Origin: Distichodus sexfasciatus
Taxonomy: Eukaryota > Chordata > Actinopteri > Characiformes > Distichodontidae
Reading direction: 5' to 3'
Assembly (NCBI GenBank): GCA_032718565.1
Contig: JAVGVS010000388.1
Coordinates: 255,361 to 319,360 of the forward strand
Length of the DNA stretch: 64,000 bases
Part shown: positions 30,431 to 40,527 of the stretch, one piece after another
How the letters are laid out: each line of letters starts with the position of its first letter
Position numbering within the stretch: position 1 is the stretch's first letter
Translations under genes and position numbers: made by a program
The notes under the pieces: model-generated
Told to the model about the DNA's origin: nothing
The model's database searches: none
The model's input: the letters and a program-made list of their open reading frames with translations, nothing else

Positions 30431-31877
30431 TGCATCTAAAAATATTGTGAATTTAATTAACATTAAATTTGCAATAATTAATAAATTAATTAAGTTTATT
30501 ATCACAACTATAATTTTACTTACAGTTAATAATAATGACTTAAGTTCTGAAGGTTAATAGTTCGGCGATAGTACATTGGCTTCAATCAATATCTGAATGA
30601 CACCACAGACATGGAATTCACTAAAACGGCATTTATTGACAAACATCAATGGCAAGCAAAGTAGTCATCAACAATACAATCTGATTTCGGTTGAGTCATA
30701 GACCTAGGTGTTACATATGTGTGTGTGTCTTTGAAATGGTAAGCGTGTGTGTGGCTGTGCGTGTCTGCGCCCATGAAGGGGAGGGGCGTGGTGGCGTATG
30801 TACTGTGGATGTCTTTGATATGTTATCTTATTTGTGCGTGTCTGCGTCTGCGAACGTGAGGGGCGTGGTTGCATGTGGGAGAAAAGAGAGCTGCTTATCA
30901 GCGCTTTCGGTATTTATGGCCCAAAATTTACGTACCCACTACAGATTTGAATTGATACGATCCTTTGTTCTCTCTCGAGGAGGGGGAGAACAAAGCAGCT
31001 AAATTTTAAGATTGGAATTTCAAGAACAATAGCGTCTCTTGGAGGGAGATTTAAATTTACCCCACTGTATACGCAACTTTCGCTCCACACTTAGTTATAA
31101 CATAGATCTAAAATCAACCTCTGATATTAAAGCAACATTCACCGTAGTAAAATATTCTTTAACCCAGAATCATTACCATCGACTGAAAATCACAATAAAC
31201 TGACCATGTTAGTACGTGAGAAAGAGAAGAAGAAAATTAGGAGCTCGCATGCAAATACTTGCGCGTCTGCGCAAGTTAGATAAGATTAAAAATCTACGCA
31301 CCATGGAGATTTCTCCGTTTAACCAGCTGACTTAAGCAGTAAGGTAACAAGGATTATACAGTTAGACTAAATAACAAGTACACTGAGGGTATTCTCGTAA
31401 CTTTAACTAAACACAAACACTTCCCAGATGGAACAGTCTTACTTTGAGATGAGAGCACTTCGAAGGGAGGAACTTGGGGTGTTCCTCCTGGGGAATCTTG
31501 ATGAGTTTAGGAACGGAAAGAAATCTTGGAGGTCCGTCCACGAATCTCTAACATCAACCGCCGACTTGCAGTTGAGAACTTAGACAGACTAAGAGAGCTA
31601 GATTAAAAGAATAAAACGCGTTTGAGTTGGAGAAGTTAGCCTTGTTGCACAGGCCCGTGTGCCAGACAAAGACTTTTGTTCTCCTAAAATTGATCTGCAG
31701 ATGTTTCTCTCTCTTTGTGACCTCACTTTGATAGCAATTCCTGAGAGCGCGGAACAATGGAGTGCACTCTCTTTTACATGTCCTTCCTTCCAGGAAGTGT
31801 GAGGTCTGTGGGTTTAGGACCCTCCCCTTATGCTGTTGCAGTTGAGCGCCCCCTATATGTGTGGCATGGTACCTACA
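30431..31877 (-). mobile_element. LTR-C copy 2 (about 1.45 kb)
   Basis: Starts TGCATCTAAAAATA and ends ATGGTACCTACA, as in copy 1. The flanks TTACT (30426-30430) and CTACT (31878-31882) are a possible 4-of-5 target duplication. The segment 31249-31470 replaces the 22990-23130 segment of copy 1, so the two belong to different subfamilies or one carries an insertion. Confidence 0.65.
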
Positions 31878-32039
31878 CTACTGTTTAATTCAGAACATGT
31901 AAAAAATTTGTTTCCTGAATTTATTTCATATTCAGTCAAAGTGAAGGCTTTGGATCACCAGTTACCAAGTGCGGTCTCTTCTGTGGCATGTACAGTACAG
32001 GGCCAGCTTCTCTTCACTTGTGTCAGCACTATCCTGGGG

Positions 32040-32715
32040 CTCTAAGACTCACGAGGTGAAACGGAGACGATCCAGGTGCTGTACACACATGGCAGCCTGA
32101 CCGGAGGGAAGCTTACTGGGAGTCATAAGCCTGGGGAGAAACACAGGAGAGGGAGATGAACCACATGAAGAAAATCCAATGAAACAAAGTTCAAAAACAT
32201 CCACAAGAAAACAGAGGTGAAAAATAGCAACAAAGAGAAACAGGAAAAAAGCCAATGTAATCCAACAACACTTAACGACAAGCTTGACAGTCACAGGGAG
32301 GATTCAGGCCAACTGGTTTAAATAACGCAACTAGTAAACCAATAAGTGCACGACCCCATCCCAAAACTAAAAGTAACGAGCGACAGTTGAATGGAATAGT
32401 AAGCGAGGGTGTGCTCTAAACAGATCCTAAGCTACTAGGTAGGAAACATGAAGTGAGACAACAAACATTGAAGTGGAGCGTGTCTAAATGGGGGGTGAAC
32501 TACTCATGAGGGCAGAGGTGAAGACATCGAGAACTTCGAAGTGGGGAGAGAGCTAGTGGGGGAAATCTAAGCAAACTGAAGAGACAAAAGGAGTAACAGA
32601 CACAATGGGAATGGCACCGAAAGTGAACCCTGAGGACAGAACAAATACCTTCAGATCAGAACTCCGGTGATCGTGAGCGTGGCATGGCCAGTGAGGGAGG
32701 CGCGGCCGTGACAGT
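32040..32715 (-). mobile_element. LTR-A copy, reversed and 3'-truncated
   Basis: The minus strand starts CTGTCACGGCCGCGCCTCCC at about 32715 and includes the GTTTCTCCCCAGGC landmark near 32140. No AATAAA end is present. 31878-32039 before it holds nothing recognisable. Confidence 0.6.
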
Positions 32716-32879
32716 GCTCCCCAGTCTGAATTGATTCCAGGAAACATAGAGCAAGATCCTCTTTATTGTCCACAAACACGTTATGCCAAACAAAGGTAAT
32801 CCACATTGAAACGGTGTTGAGTCAAAAAGGAGCACCAGTCTATAAAACAAGTTCAAAGAACACAGTAATGAAAACTCAT

Positions 32880-33320
32880 GACAAATATCAGACATATCAG
32901 GGATGAGGGAGACGGGCACGGTTTGATTCCGGGTCAGGCTGTCAGTGATTTGGTTAGGATATGGCAGATATGCTAACCATTAGCTATTAGCCTGTGTAAC
33001 ATGGTGGTTAACGCAGATGCAGATGGTAGCATGAGTAGGTAGGATAGCCATGCAATTTACTCTAAGACCTCTCTCTTTAAGAGAGCAAGGATTCCCACAA
33101 GAAAACCGCATTCTAGCAGACACACACTCGATCAAGGAGATAAACAAATAACTGGAGTGCTCACAGTTGAAGCTGAACTGAATCGGAGTTGGGCTGGTGT
33201 CTCAATGACTGAGTGAAGCGCCACCAGGAAATGACTCCTTTTATACTTCCTGAACCACGACCGACCACTTCGGGGTCCTAGTGCCAGTCGTGTTACACAG
33301 TGTGCGTGACACAGGCTGGT
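32880..33320 (-). mobile_element. LTR-B copy, reversed
   Basis: The minus strand starts TGTCACGCACACTG near 33315, then TATAAAAGGAGTCATTTCC (33245-33227), a donor-like AACTGTGAGCAC near 33160 and the family end near 32940. It is embedded in LTR-A-type sequence (32716-32880 unassigned; 33310-33590 LTR-A). Same family as the solo LTR with CAAAC duplication at 24483. Confidence 0.6.
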
Positions 33321-33590
33321 TTAAATAAAGTACAGGTAACAAGACACAGGTAAAAATAATTATGACATGGGAGTGATTTAATCAGGAAGTGAACTACTAG
33401 GAAGGGTGGATGGAGTGCACTCTAGAAAACTGGAAAAGGGAGAGCTCTAAACGGGGAGTGAACTTCTAGGTAGGAGATATGATTTGCACACCACATGAGG
33501 AATCAAACAGTGAAATGACAAACCAAAATACTCAGAACTAAGACTCAGTACTCTGAGGACCGAGGGCAACGCGGCCATGACAAAGTGTTA
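33310..33590 (-). mobile_element. LTR-A 5' fragment, reversed
   Basis: The minus strand starts TGTCATGGCCGCGTTGCCCT at about 33583 and runs about 275 bp to the LTR-B boundary. It shares GTAGTTCACTTCC-type sequence with other copies. Confidence 0.55.
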
Positions 33591-33739
33591 TTATTAGTCT
33601 GTGTAAAGGTATGTCTATGTAAATGTTTTGTTAATTTTCAGGAACTACTCCCTCAGCAGAATGTCTTTAAAAAAAGTGATGGAAAACAAACAAAACATAA
33701 GACACTGAGGTTAATTAAATGGTTGCATAAGGAACACAT

Positions 33740-33882
33740 ATCAACATAACTTGGGAAACAACATAATCGGTCGAATTCCTACAGAGAACACATTTGAGGT
33801 TCTTCTTCAGAAGTGAAGAAGAACCTCAAATGTGTTCTCTGTAGGATTCGACCGATTATGTTGTTTCCCAAGTTATGTTGAT
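33740..33882. repeat. Near-perfect 143-bp palindrome (hairpin)
   Basis: Left arm 33740-33809 (70 nt) and right arm 33814-33882 (69 nt) are reverse complements except for one extra T in the left arm (GAATTCC against GAATCC). The loop is four bases, GAAG (33810-33813). No ORF. No terminal repeats or target duplication that I recognise outside it. Confidence 0.92.
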
Positions 33883-34465
33883 GTTTCCCAAGTTAAATTA
33901 TTACAATACTCCACACTTAAGTTGTAAAACACAACATAGATCCTTTGATCTACAGTATTTCCATGATGAAAAGCCTTCCCAGTTTCCCAGTCACACTGCT
34001 GAAAATGTCTGAATAATGAACCTTGTTGCAGTGATAAAGTGATCATGCAGTGTTAGTAACTGTAATGATCAAGTGTTAACACAAGAATCACACACCTACA
34101 CATTTTATTTTACCGATAACCTGATAAATAGCTAACTTTTTTGCAAATGTGCCATTCACACCGACGAACTAAAAACTTTACTTAGCAAAAAATCTAACGG
34201 AGAATGACTGGTGCGCGCCAGGTTTTCACCTTCATTATGCTGTGTTTCAAGACTGGTCAGGTAGAACAGCACATTTGTAAAAGCTGCAAACAAATGAAAC
34301 ACATTGAAACATGTTCAAAGATAAGAGGTCCATAGCTGAATATTTAAAAAACCCTTATGAAAGAAAAAGTGCAACCAAATCATGTTATGGTTCGATCATT
34401 TCAAACATAATGTTCAACATTTCTTGCTGTAATTTGTTGTGTGGTTTTTTGGGGTATTAAAGACA
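33883..34465. other. No feature recognised
   Basis: A/T-rich, short frames only, no repeat family recognised. It begins with a short repeat of the hairpin's end (TTTCCCAAGTTA). Confidence 0.4.
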
Positions 34466-34805
34466 AAAGATGGCGCGGCCACGTCCAGACGCCTTCCCGA
34501 CCACTCCGTACAGACTGTGCTCGTTTTATGTTATTTATTTGTTTTTTTCTACTTCTTGTGCACAAAAGTAATCTCAGGTTTGCACATTTAACTTTATGTT
34601 CCTTATTGTATAATATATAGTTTTTTATTTTTGTCCTGTTACCCCAACCTCCGTATTTAAGTTAGTATTCATGTTTGTAAGTTTGTATTGCGTCTCTATC
34701 TTCCTTGTCTACTGCACAGTTAAAAGAGCGGATCAGGATACATTTCACTGCATGTTGTACCTGTATAACTTGCACGTGACAAATAAAGAATCTTGAATCT
34801 TGAAT
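34466..34805 (+). mobile_element. Internally deleted Rex1-like element (leader joined to 3' end)
   Basis: The 5' part (34466-34560: GATGGCGCGGCCACGTCCAG, then GTACAGACTGTGCTCG) matches the leader of the fragment at about 27590-27660. The 3' part (34560-34805) matches the end of the LINE at 62240-62480 and 55222-55317, with the tail AATAAAGAATCTTGAATCTT. All coding sequence is gone. It may be a short non-autonomous derivative or one deleted copy. Confidence 0.65.
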
Positions 34806-35150
34806 CTTGAAAATGTAGAGACTGGTGGTGAAACTTGTGGGAAAATGTCGAGACGTCACATTGTGCCCCTGATCAGACAGCATGTTAAGTTGGAAAGTAG
34901 CATTATCAGTGATGAGTGGAGGGTATACAGGAATGTGTTGAGAAAAATGGGGTACAACCACTACACTATCAATCACAGCAGATGGTTTGTGGGTCCCAAG
35001 TCTGGCAGTCACACAACATACAGAAAGGACTTGGTTAAGCCTCAAAGGACACATCTGTAGATTCAGGGGCAATTGCACAGAGAGTTTGCTAGAGGAACAC
35101 CTCATGGTTCTTCAGTGCTCATCTTGGCTTGCCTCTCAATGTTCCGGTGA
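34806..35150 (+). pseudogene. Merlin-like (ISXO2-type) transposase remnant
   Basis: One frame (to 35060) reads KMSRRHIVPLIRQHVKLESS, IISDEWRVYRNVLRKMGYNH and YTINHSRWFVGPKSGSHTT. A second frame continues ERTWLSLKGHICRFRGNCTE and SLLEEHLMVLQ. The SD(E/C)W...NHS..FV.P..G.HT...E..W pattern is the C-terminal half of Merlin/ISXO2-like DDE transposases; the frameshift lies near 35020. N-terminal half and terminal repeats are not seen. Confidence 0.7.
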
Positions 35151-35196
35151 TGGCCGTCTGTGTCGCCGCACATGGCAACCCTCCGGAAGCGGTAGG

Positions 35197-36066
35197 ATGA
35201 ATAAGGGGCAGGCCCCCCAGCAACGCTCTGCCCCCTTCTTCCCCGAAGTCCACGAGGAGCTCACCAAGGTGTGGCGCGCTCCAGAACTCATCCAGGGTCC
35301 GGACTTTCTCCTCTACCATGCTCTCCTCCGTCGATGGTGCCAAGGAAAAGGCTACGTCCACCTGCCTCTGTTAGATGAGTCCGTGGCCGCGCATCTCTGC
35401 CCGCCATAGGCCATTGGATGGAAGGCCAGGGCGAACCACCCCTCCAAGCCCTGCAGAACCACATCAGCACTCGCTGGCCACGCCTACACCGCTGCTGGCC
35501 AAGCCGCCTCTGCCCTGCATTCCATGGCCATGCTGCAGGTGTTCCAGGCGAAGATGCTCGCCTCTGAAGGAACCGGTCTCGAGGCCACTTCCCTCGCTGA
35601 CCTGCGAAGTGTGACGGACCTGGCTCTTTGTGCCACCAAAGCCACAGCCCAGGCCATCGGTCGCTCAATGTCGAGCTTGGTGGTCCTGGAGTGCCATCTC
35701 TGGCTGACGCTGACGGAGATGAAGGAGCCAGATAAACTCCCATTCCTCGACGCTCCTGTCTCTCCAGGTGGCCTCTTCGGACCGGCGGTTGAGGGTTTCG
35801 CTGAACTCTTCACTGAGGCTCAGAAGTCGTCCCAAGCCATGCGACACTTCCTCCCGAAGCGTTCCAGCGCTTCATCTGCCTCCAGTCGCCCCAGGTCGGA
35901 GCCGACTCGGCAGCCTGCTGCTCCTGCCCCTCCCGCTCCGGATCCGCAACCCAGAGAGCATCAAGATAGAGGATGCTCACGCTCAGCAAGGCGCTTCACA
36001 AACACCCAGCGTGCAGGTCCCCGGCCCAAGATCACCTTGGACCCCGCTCCCAGAAAGTCCTCCTGA
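35197..36066 (+). pseudogene. DIRS gag-like ORF (one in-frame stop)
   Basis: Opens MNKGQAPQQRSAPFFPEVHE and runs through FFPEVHEELTKVWRAP to an in-frame TAG at 35407-35409. The same frame reopens and gives MLQVFQAKMLASEGTGLEAT and LALCATKATAQAIGRSMSSL, VVLECHLWLTLTEMKEPDKL, then a Pro-rich tail. This pattern is the gag-like first ORF of vertebrate DIRS elements. The first codons overlap the gypsy LTR junction. Confidence 0.7.
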
Positions 36067-36296
36067 ACGCCCAAGCAGGAAGAGGAAGGGGTTCAGTCCC
36101 GCCACGGCCAGACCACCCCTCAAGCGGCTTTGCGCCAACCTCTCACCATGCCGCTTAGCGCCGGGTGCAGAGGCAAGTGTGTCTTCGGCTCCTGCCCGGC
36201 CCATACAAGCGCCCGGCTGTCCGACCGCTGTGATAGCGGAAATAAAAACAAAAAATTTACATCCTCAAAAAAAGAGCAATTTTCCTCTTCCTCACA

Positions 36297-36862
36297 TGTC
36301 AGATTCGCTGCCCCTGGGCGACGAATCCATGAACCTCATTCAACCACTGTCCCAGCAGGCCGAGGCCTGGCAGGCCATCCCCGCGGTGTCAGACTGGGTG
36401 ATGGGTACAATAAGACGAGGTTACACCTTGCAGTTTGCTCACAGAGCCCCCTGGTTTCACAGCATGGTCCCCACTCATGTGCGCGACAAGACCGTTCCCG
36501 TTCTCCGTGCCAAGGTGGCCAACTTGCTGGAAAAAGGAGCCATAGAGATTTTTCCTCTAGCTCAAAGCGAGTCAGGCTTTTACAGCCTATATTTCCTCAT
36601 CCCCAAAAAAGGTGGCGGACTCCGACCGATTTTGGACCTCAGGCTTCTGAACCGCGCCCTGGTAAAGCGGCCGTTCAGAATGGTGACCGTAAAGCAGATC
36701 CTCGCACAGATTCACCGCTCGCTCAGGGCATCGCACGTGCCGGGCAAATTGAACCAGGAGGCAGACATGCTGTCAAGGAGCAATGTCTGGACGCTCCAAA
36801 TGAACTGGACGCTCCACCCCCTCGTGGTTCAGAGGATTTGGGACACCTTCGGCAGGGCGTGA
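36297..36862 (+). pseudogene. DIRS reverse transcriptase / RNase H, in-frame internal deletion
   Basis: Starts in the RT N-terminus (GYTLQFAHRAPWFHSMVPTH, LLEKGAIEIFPLAQSESGFY, SLYFLIPKKGGGLRPILDLR). It reaches VKQILAQIHRSL at about 36690-36725 and passes at once to RASHVPGKLNQEADMLSRSN, which is the end of the RNase H domain. The catalytic RT core and most of RNase H (several hundred residues in intact relatives) are absent, yet the frame is kept across the join. The downstream part continues after the stop at 36862 as VDLFASEDNSHCPLYF. Confidence 0.75.
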
Positions 36863-36939
36863 GTCGACCTCTTCGCCTCCGAAGACAATTCTCACTGCCC
36901 ACTTTACTTTACGAGAAGCATGGATGCTCTGGCCCATGA

Positions 36940-38265
36940 GTGGCCAGATCTTCCACTTTATGCATTCCCTCCAGTCGCTCTGTTACCTCAGGTACTCAGA
37001 CAAGTCCGGGAGCGCAAGCTCAGGCTTCTCCTGGTAGCCCCCTTCTAGAGGAACCAGCCGTGGGTGTCGGAGCTGTTTCAGTTGTTGGAGGTAGCCCCGT
37101 GGCCGATTCCCTTGGGGCGGGACCTCCTCTCTCAAGCGAACGGCTCGCTGTGGCATCCACGGCACAAGCCTTGGGCCCTTCATGTCTGGCCGCTCAATGG
37201 GTGCCTTTGGGCCTCCCAGAGCGCGTCCTGAACACTATGACTGAAGCTAGAGCCCCGTCTATGCGGCGGCTCTACGCTCTGAAATGGGCTCTCTTTGAGG
37301 CTTGGTCCCGGGACCGGGACATTGATCTGGTCTCCTCAGAGGTCTCGGTGGTCTTGTCGTTCCTGCAGGAGTTGCTGGACAAGCAGTGTTCTCCCTCGAC
37401 CATCAAGGTTTACGCTTCGGCAATAGCGGCCTTTCATGGCCCTATTGCGGGGCGCTCGGTCGGCAGGCACAGCGCGGTTATCCAATTTTTGAGAGGCGCC
37501 AGGCGGTTGCACCCCCCACGCCCTCATACGGTCCCCTCGTGGGACTTGTCCACCGTGCTAAGGGCCCTGAAAGGGGCCCCATTCGAGCTTCTGCACTCCT
37601 CGAGCTTGAAAGCGCTCTCGCCTAAGACCGCCCTGCTCCTGGCACTGGCATCTGTCAAGAGAGTGGGTGACTTGCAAGCACTGTCTGTCAACCCGTCTTG
37701 CCTGGAATTTGGGCCAAACAACTCCAGAGTCGTCCTGAAACGAAGACTGGGTTATGTGCCTAAGGTGCTCTCAACTCCGTTCAGAGCCCAGGTCATAAGT
37801 CTCTCTGCCCTGCCCGCCTCGGTGGACGACCAGGACTTGCACCTGCTCTGCCCCGTTAGGGCCCTGAGGGTTTACATAGCGCGTTCAGCCTCATTCAGGA
37901 GTTCAGAACAGCTTTTTGTCGGCTTCGGTAACCGCGCCAAGGGCCGTCCAGTTACGAAGCAAAGACTTTCTAAGTGGATTGTGGAGGCCATTACGTTGGC
38001 TTATTCCTCCTTGGGGATGCAGTGCCCCTTGGGAGTTAGAGCCCACTCCACCAGAGGCATGGCCTCTTCCTGGGCATGGTCAAGCGGGGTTTCCATTTTG
38101 GAGATTTGTGAGGCAGCCGGCTGGTCCTCGCCGTCCACATTTATCAGGTTTTATAACCCTAGATGTCCCTGCTCTGCAGTCCAGAGTTTTGTCTATATAA
38201 GTCCGTCCAGTGGACCGACTGAATGGTTTTATGGGTTACTCGACCTGTTTGGCGTGAGTCCCTAG
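36940..38265 (+). CDS. DIRS tyrosine recombinase (YR), open frame
   Basis: It would join circular cDNA to the genome. The frame is open for 441 codons; the recombinase itself probably starts near 37200 (LGLPERVLNTMTEARAPSMR). Core-binding part: VVLSFLQELLDKQCSPSTIK. Catalytic part: Arg in LASVKRVGDLQALSV (about residue 243), His-x-x-Arg in RAHSTRGMASSWAW (about 367-380), GWSSPSTFIRFYNP with the candidate nucleophile Tyr (about 396-409). All active-site positions can be seen. Only the upstream RT is lost, so the recombinase may have decayed less than its neighbours. Confidence 0.8.
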   Translation: MARSSTLCIPSSRSVTSGTQTSPGAQAQASPGSPLLEEPAVGVGAVSVVGGSPVADSLGAGPPLSSERLAVASTAQALGPSCLAAQWVPLGLPERVLNTMTEARAPSMRRLYALKWALFEAWSRDRDIDLVSSEVSVVLSFLQELLDKQCSPSTIKVYASAIAAFHGPIAGRSVGRHSAVIQFLRGARRLHPPRPHTVPSWDLSTVLRALKGAPFELLHSSSLKALSPKTALLLALASVKRVGDLQALSVNPSCLEFGPNNSRVVLKRRLGYVPKVLSTPFRAQVISLSALPASVDDQDLHLLCPVRALRVYIARSASFRSSEQLFVGFGNRAKGRPVTKQRLSKWIVEAITLAYSSLGMQCPLGVRAHSTRGMASSWAWSSGVSILEICEAAGWSSPSTFIRFYNPRCPCSAVQSFVYISPSSGPTEWFYGLLDLFGVSP

Positions 38266-38477
38266 TTATCGGGCCCGTTCGGGCACCTGCGGGGCGACAC
38301 CCGAGCCGCAGTGGCCCCCTTTGTGGCTTGCCCTGTGCTTGGTGTACTTTTGTGACGTTCCCCTGAGGTTTTTCCCCCTTGAGTGTCATATTGAGTCGCA
38401 CCCCACCATGGCACGGCAGGATTGTACTGATTCCCCATAGCGTCTTACGACTCAGTACGAGTGAAATATCGAAAGGG

Positions 38478-38871
38478 AATGTACTCGGTTACTTACGTAA
38501 CCTTGGTTCCCTGAGATATGGGAACGAGTACTGCGTTCCTTGCCATGCCATGTGCTGCACGTCTCAGATGCTTCGCAAGAAAAATCTGAACTTGATGGCA
38601 AAACGGCCGCATTTATAGAGCCGGTTGGCGCCGCCCCATGCAAATAACGGCACCCGGTAAAGCGGCGCAGCCATTGGCCGACTCGTTACCGCCGTCAGTT
38701 GATTGGTCTCGTCAAGTTAACTTTGACAAACCAATCAGCGTGCAGTTGCACTGCGTGATTGAAAAAAAGGCTTCAGTCGAAGAGGAAAAAGGAGTTTTCC
38801 CCATAGTGTCTTACGACGCTGTACTCGTTCCCATATCTCAGGGAACCGAGGTTACGTAAGTAACCGAGTAC
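38478..38871. repeat. DIRS terminal inverted repeats
   Basis: Arms 38478-38534 and 38818-38871 are inverted copies (TACTCGGTTACTTACGTAAC / GTTACGTAAGTAACCGAGTA). In between lies about 280 bp, GC-richer, without a supported gene. Confidence 0.85.
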
Positions 38872-39291
38872 GTTATTTATTATTGATATTGGTTTTGTGT
38901 ATTTTGATTGGGGAAGTATTGTTTATTTTCTTTTTGCTGTTGAGTTGAACTGGCCTTTGTCTTTGTATTTGTTTTTTGGGAATGTAATAATTGTTGTCAT
39001 CCCTTGTGTGTCTTGTTGGTCTGATCAGTCAGCATATATGTTTCCTTGTGTATCATTTAATGTCAGTTAGCTTGTGAGGTCCTGTACCCCCCTGCATTCC
39101 AGAAAGCAGGTTATGTGACATACCCGGGTAAGTTAAAGGGTAAGTTTAAGTGGATAACCTCAACTTTCGGTTCCAAAAACGGAGGTAACTTTCTGTGTAT
39201 GTATGTAACCATAGCAACTTACTCTCTGAAGATAACCTGCTTGGTAGCAGGTTATGTTCCAGGGTCAGTTTGTTTCAGAAGGTTACTGAGC

Positions 39292-39648
39292 ATGGCGCGC
39301 CCTTTTGATGATGATCCTGTGGACGTGGAGGCACAAATTATACTAGTTTTTTTTCCCCGGGAGAGAGTTATTAGACCGCGTATTGATGTCTTTTCATTTC
39401 CTAATGATTATTTAAAAGAGCGTTATCGGTTTTCAAAAGAATCGTTAATTTATTTCACACATCTCTTGAAACCACGTATTGCAAATGTCACAAACCGCGG
39501 ATCTGCGCTTAGCACAGAAAACATTCTGTGCATAGCACTTTGTTTTTTTGCGTCAGGGCATTTTCTGTACAATGTGGGCGATGCAGAGCATGTGGGAAAG
39601 GCAACTGTGTGTAGAGCCGTTCGCACATTATGTCTGGCATTATGTTGG
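39292..39648 (+). pseudogene. HARBI1-like transposase, N-terminal part
   Basis: From MARPFDDDPVDVEAQIILVF. Blocks ERVIRPRIDVFSFPNDYLKE, RYRFSKESLIYFTHLLKPRI, LCIALCFFASGHFLYNVGDA and GKATVCRAVRTLCLALCW match the N-terminal and helix-turn-helix part of Harbinger transposases. The DDE core is lost where LTR-A begins; 40528-41940 does not restore it. Confidence 0.8.
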
Positions 39649-40527
39649 GTTAGCCTTAGCTGTCTGTGTTAGCTTGCTCCTCACTTCCGGGTTTTGAGTC
39701 TACACTTCGTGTGCCCTCCCGAGTAGTTCACTCTCTGTTTAGAGCGCACCTACTTCCTGGTATGTTGTATGCACTGCGTGTTCCCTGCCTAGTAGGTTAG
39801 GATCTGTTTAGAACGCCCCCTCGGTTATTATTGAGTTCAGCTGTGTCTCGTTCTGCCTTGAGTTCTGGGATTGGTGAGAACACTCGTTTGCTGAGTTCTG
39901 TGGTCTTATTTAAGTCAGTTCAACCCGAGTGTCTCTGAGTCTGTCTCCCTCATAATTTGTGTGTGGTTGTTCTTGTGTCAAGCTATTTTGGATTTCCTGG
40001 ACCCCGTTTGCTCTTCCCCTCACCTGGACCTTGGACCCTTCCTGCTCATCTCTCCTTTTGGACCTTGGACCCTTCCTGCCCTTCTCTCACTTTGGACCTT
40101 GGACCCATTTTGAATTCTGGTTTGGTTTTGTTCTGTTTTTGGATTACCCTTTTTGTCTCCATTCACCCTCACGTCCCTCTCTTGTGTTTTCTCCCCAGGC
40201 TCGTGTCTCCCAGTGTGTTCCCCGGCTGGCCAGACAGCCTTAGAGGCTACAGAGTCTGGGCCAGTGTTCGTATCACCTCCCGATTCTTCAAGCGTGAGGA
40301 AGCTGCTTGTTCCTGACTACTTGGGGAGGTTCCGCTCCAGTACCCCAACGTCTACAACTGGGAGCATGGGCCTCACCATTCTTTTGATACTTTGTTTTGG
40401 CTTTTTGTGTTTTTGGACTGCTCCCCTTTTTGTGTTCCACCTACCCTTCAATAAACCCTTTCACGTGCCTGCAATTGCGTCCTCATTCCCTTCCCTCTCC
40501 TCACCGCAACCGCACGCCCCATGACAG
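39648..40527 (+). mobile_element. LTR-A copy (5'-truncated) inside the Harbinger element
   Basis: Runs from GGGTTAGCCTTAGC to CCCCATGACA. It has CTTATTTAAGTCAG, TTTTCTCCCCAGGCTCGTGT and CTTCAATAAACCC. This copy shows the uninterrupted Polinton target (GTGCCTGCAATTGCG at about 40469). Several short frames here are not genes. Confidence 0.75.

Larger units (their letters stand above)
35206..38871 (+). mobile_element. DIRS-type tyrosine-recombinase retrotransposon (internally deleted)
   Basis: Order: gag-like ORF, reverse transcriptase/RNase H remnant, tyrosine recombinase, terminal inverted repeat. The 3' end holds an inverted repeat (about 38478-38534 against 38818-38871, sharing GTTCCCATATCTCAGGGAAC), as expected for DIRS termini and their internal complementary region. 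No target duplication is expected because integration uses a circle. It sits in the 5' LTR of the gypsy element. The reverse-transcriptase core is deleted. Confidence 0.82.

Noticed and set aside
35375..35813. Several long overlapping frames on both strands
   Set aside because: High-GC DIRS gag region generates open frames on both strands; only the frame with DIRS gag blocks is kept.
36940..37200. N-terminal part of the long recombinase frame as functional domain
   Set aside because: It overlaps, in another frame, the RNase H/linker end (VDLFASEDN onward); the recombinase proper likely starts further down.
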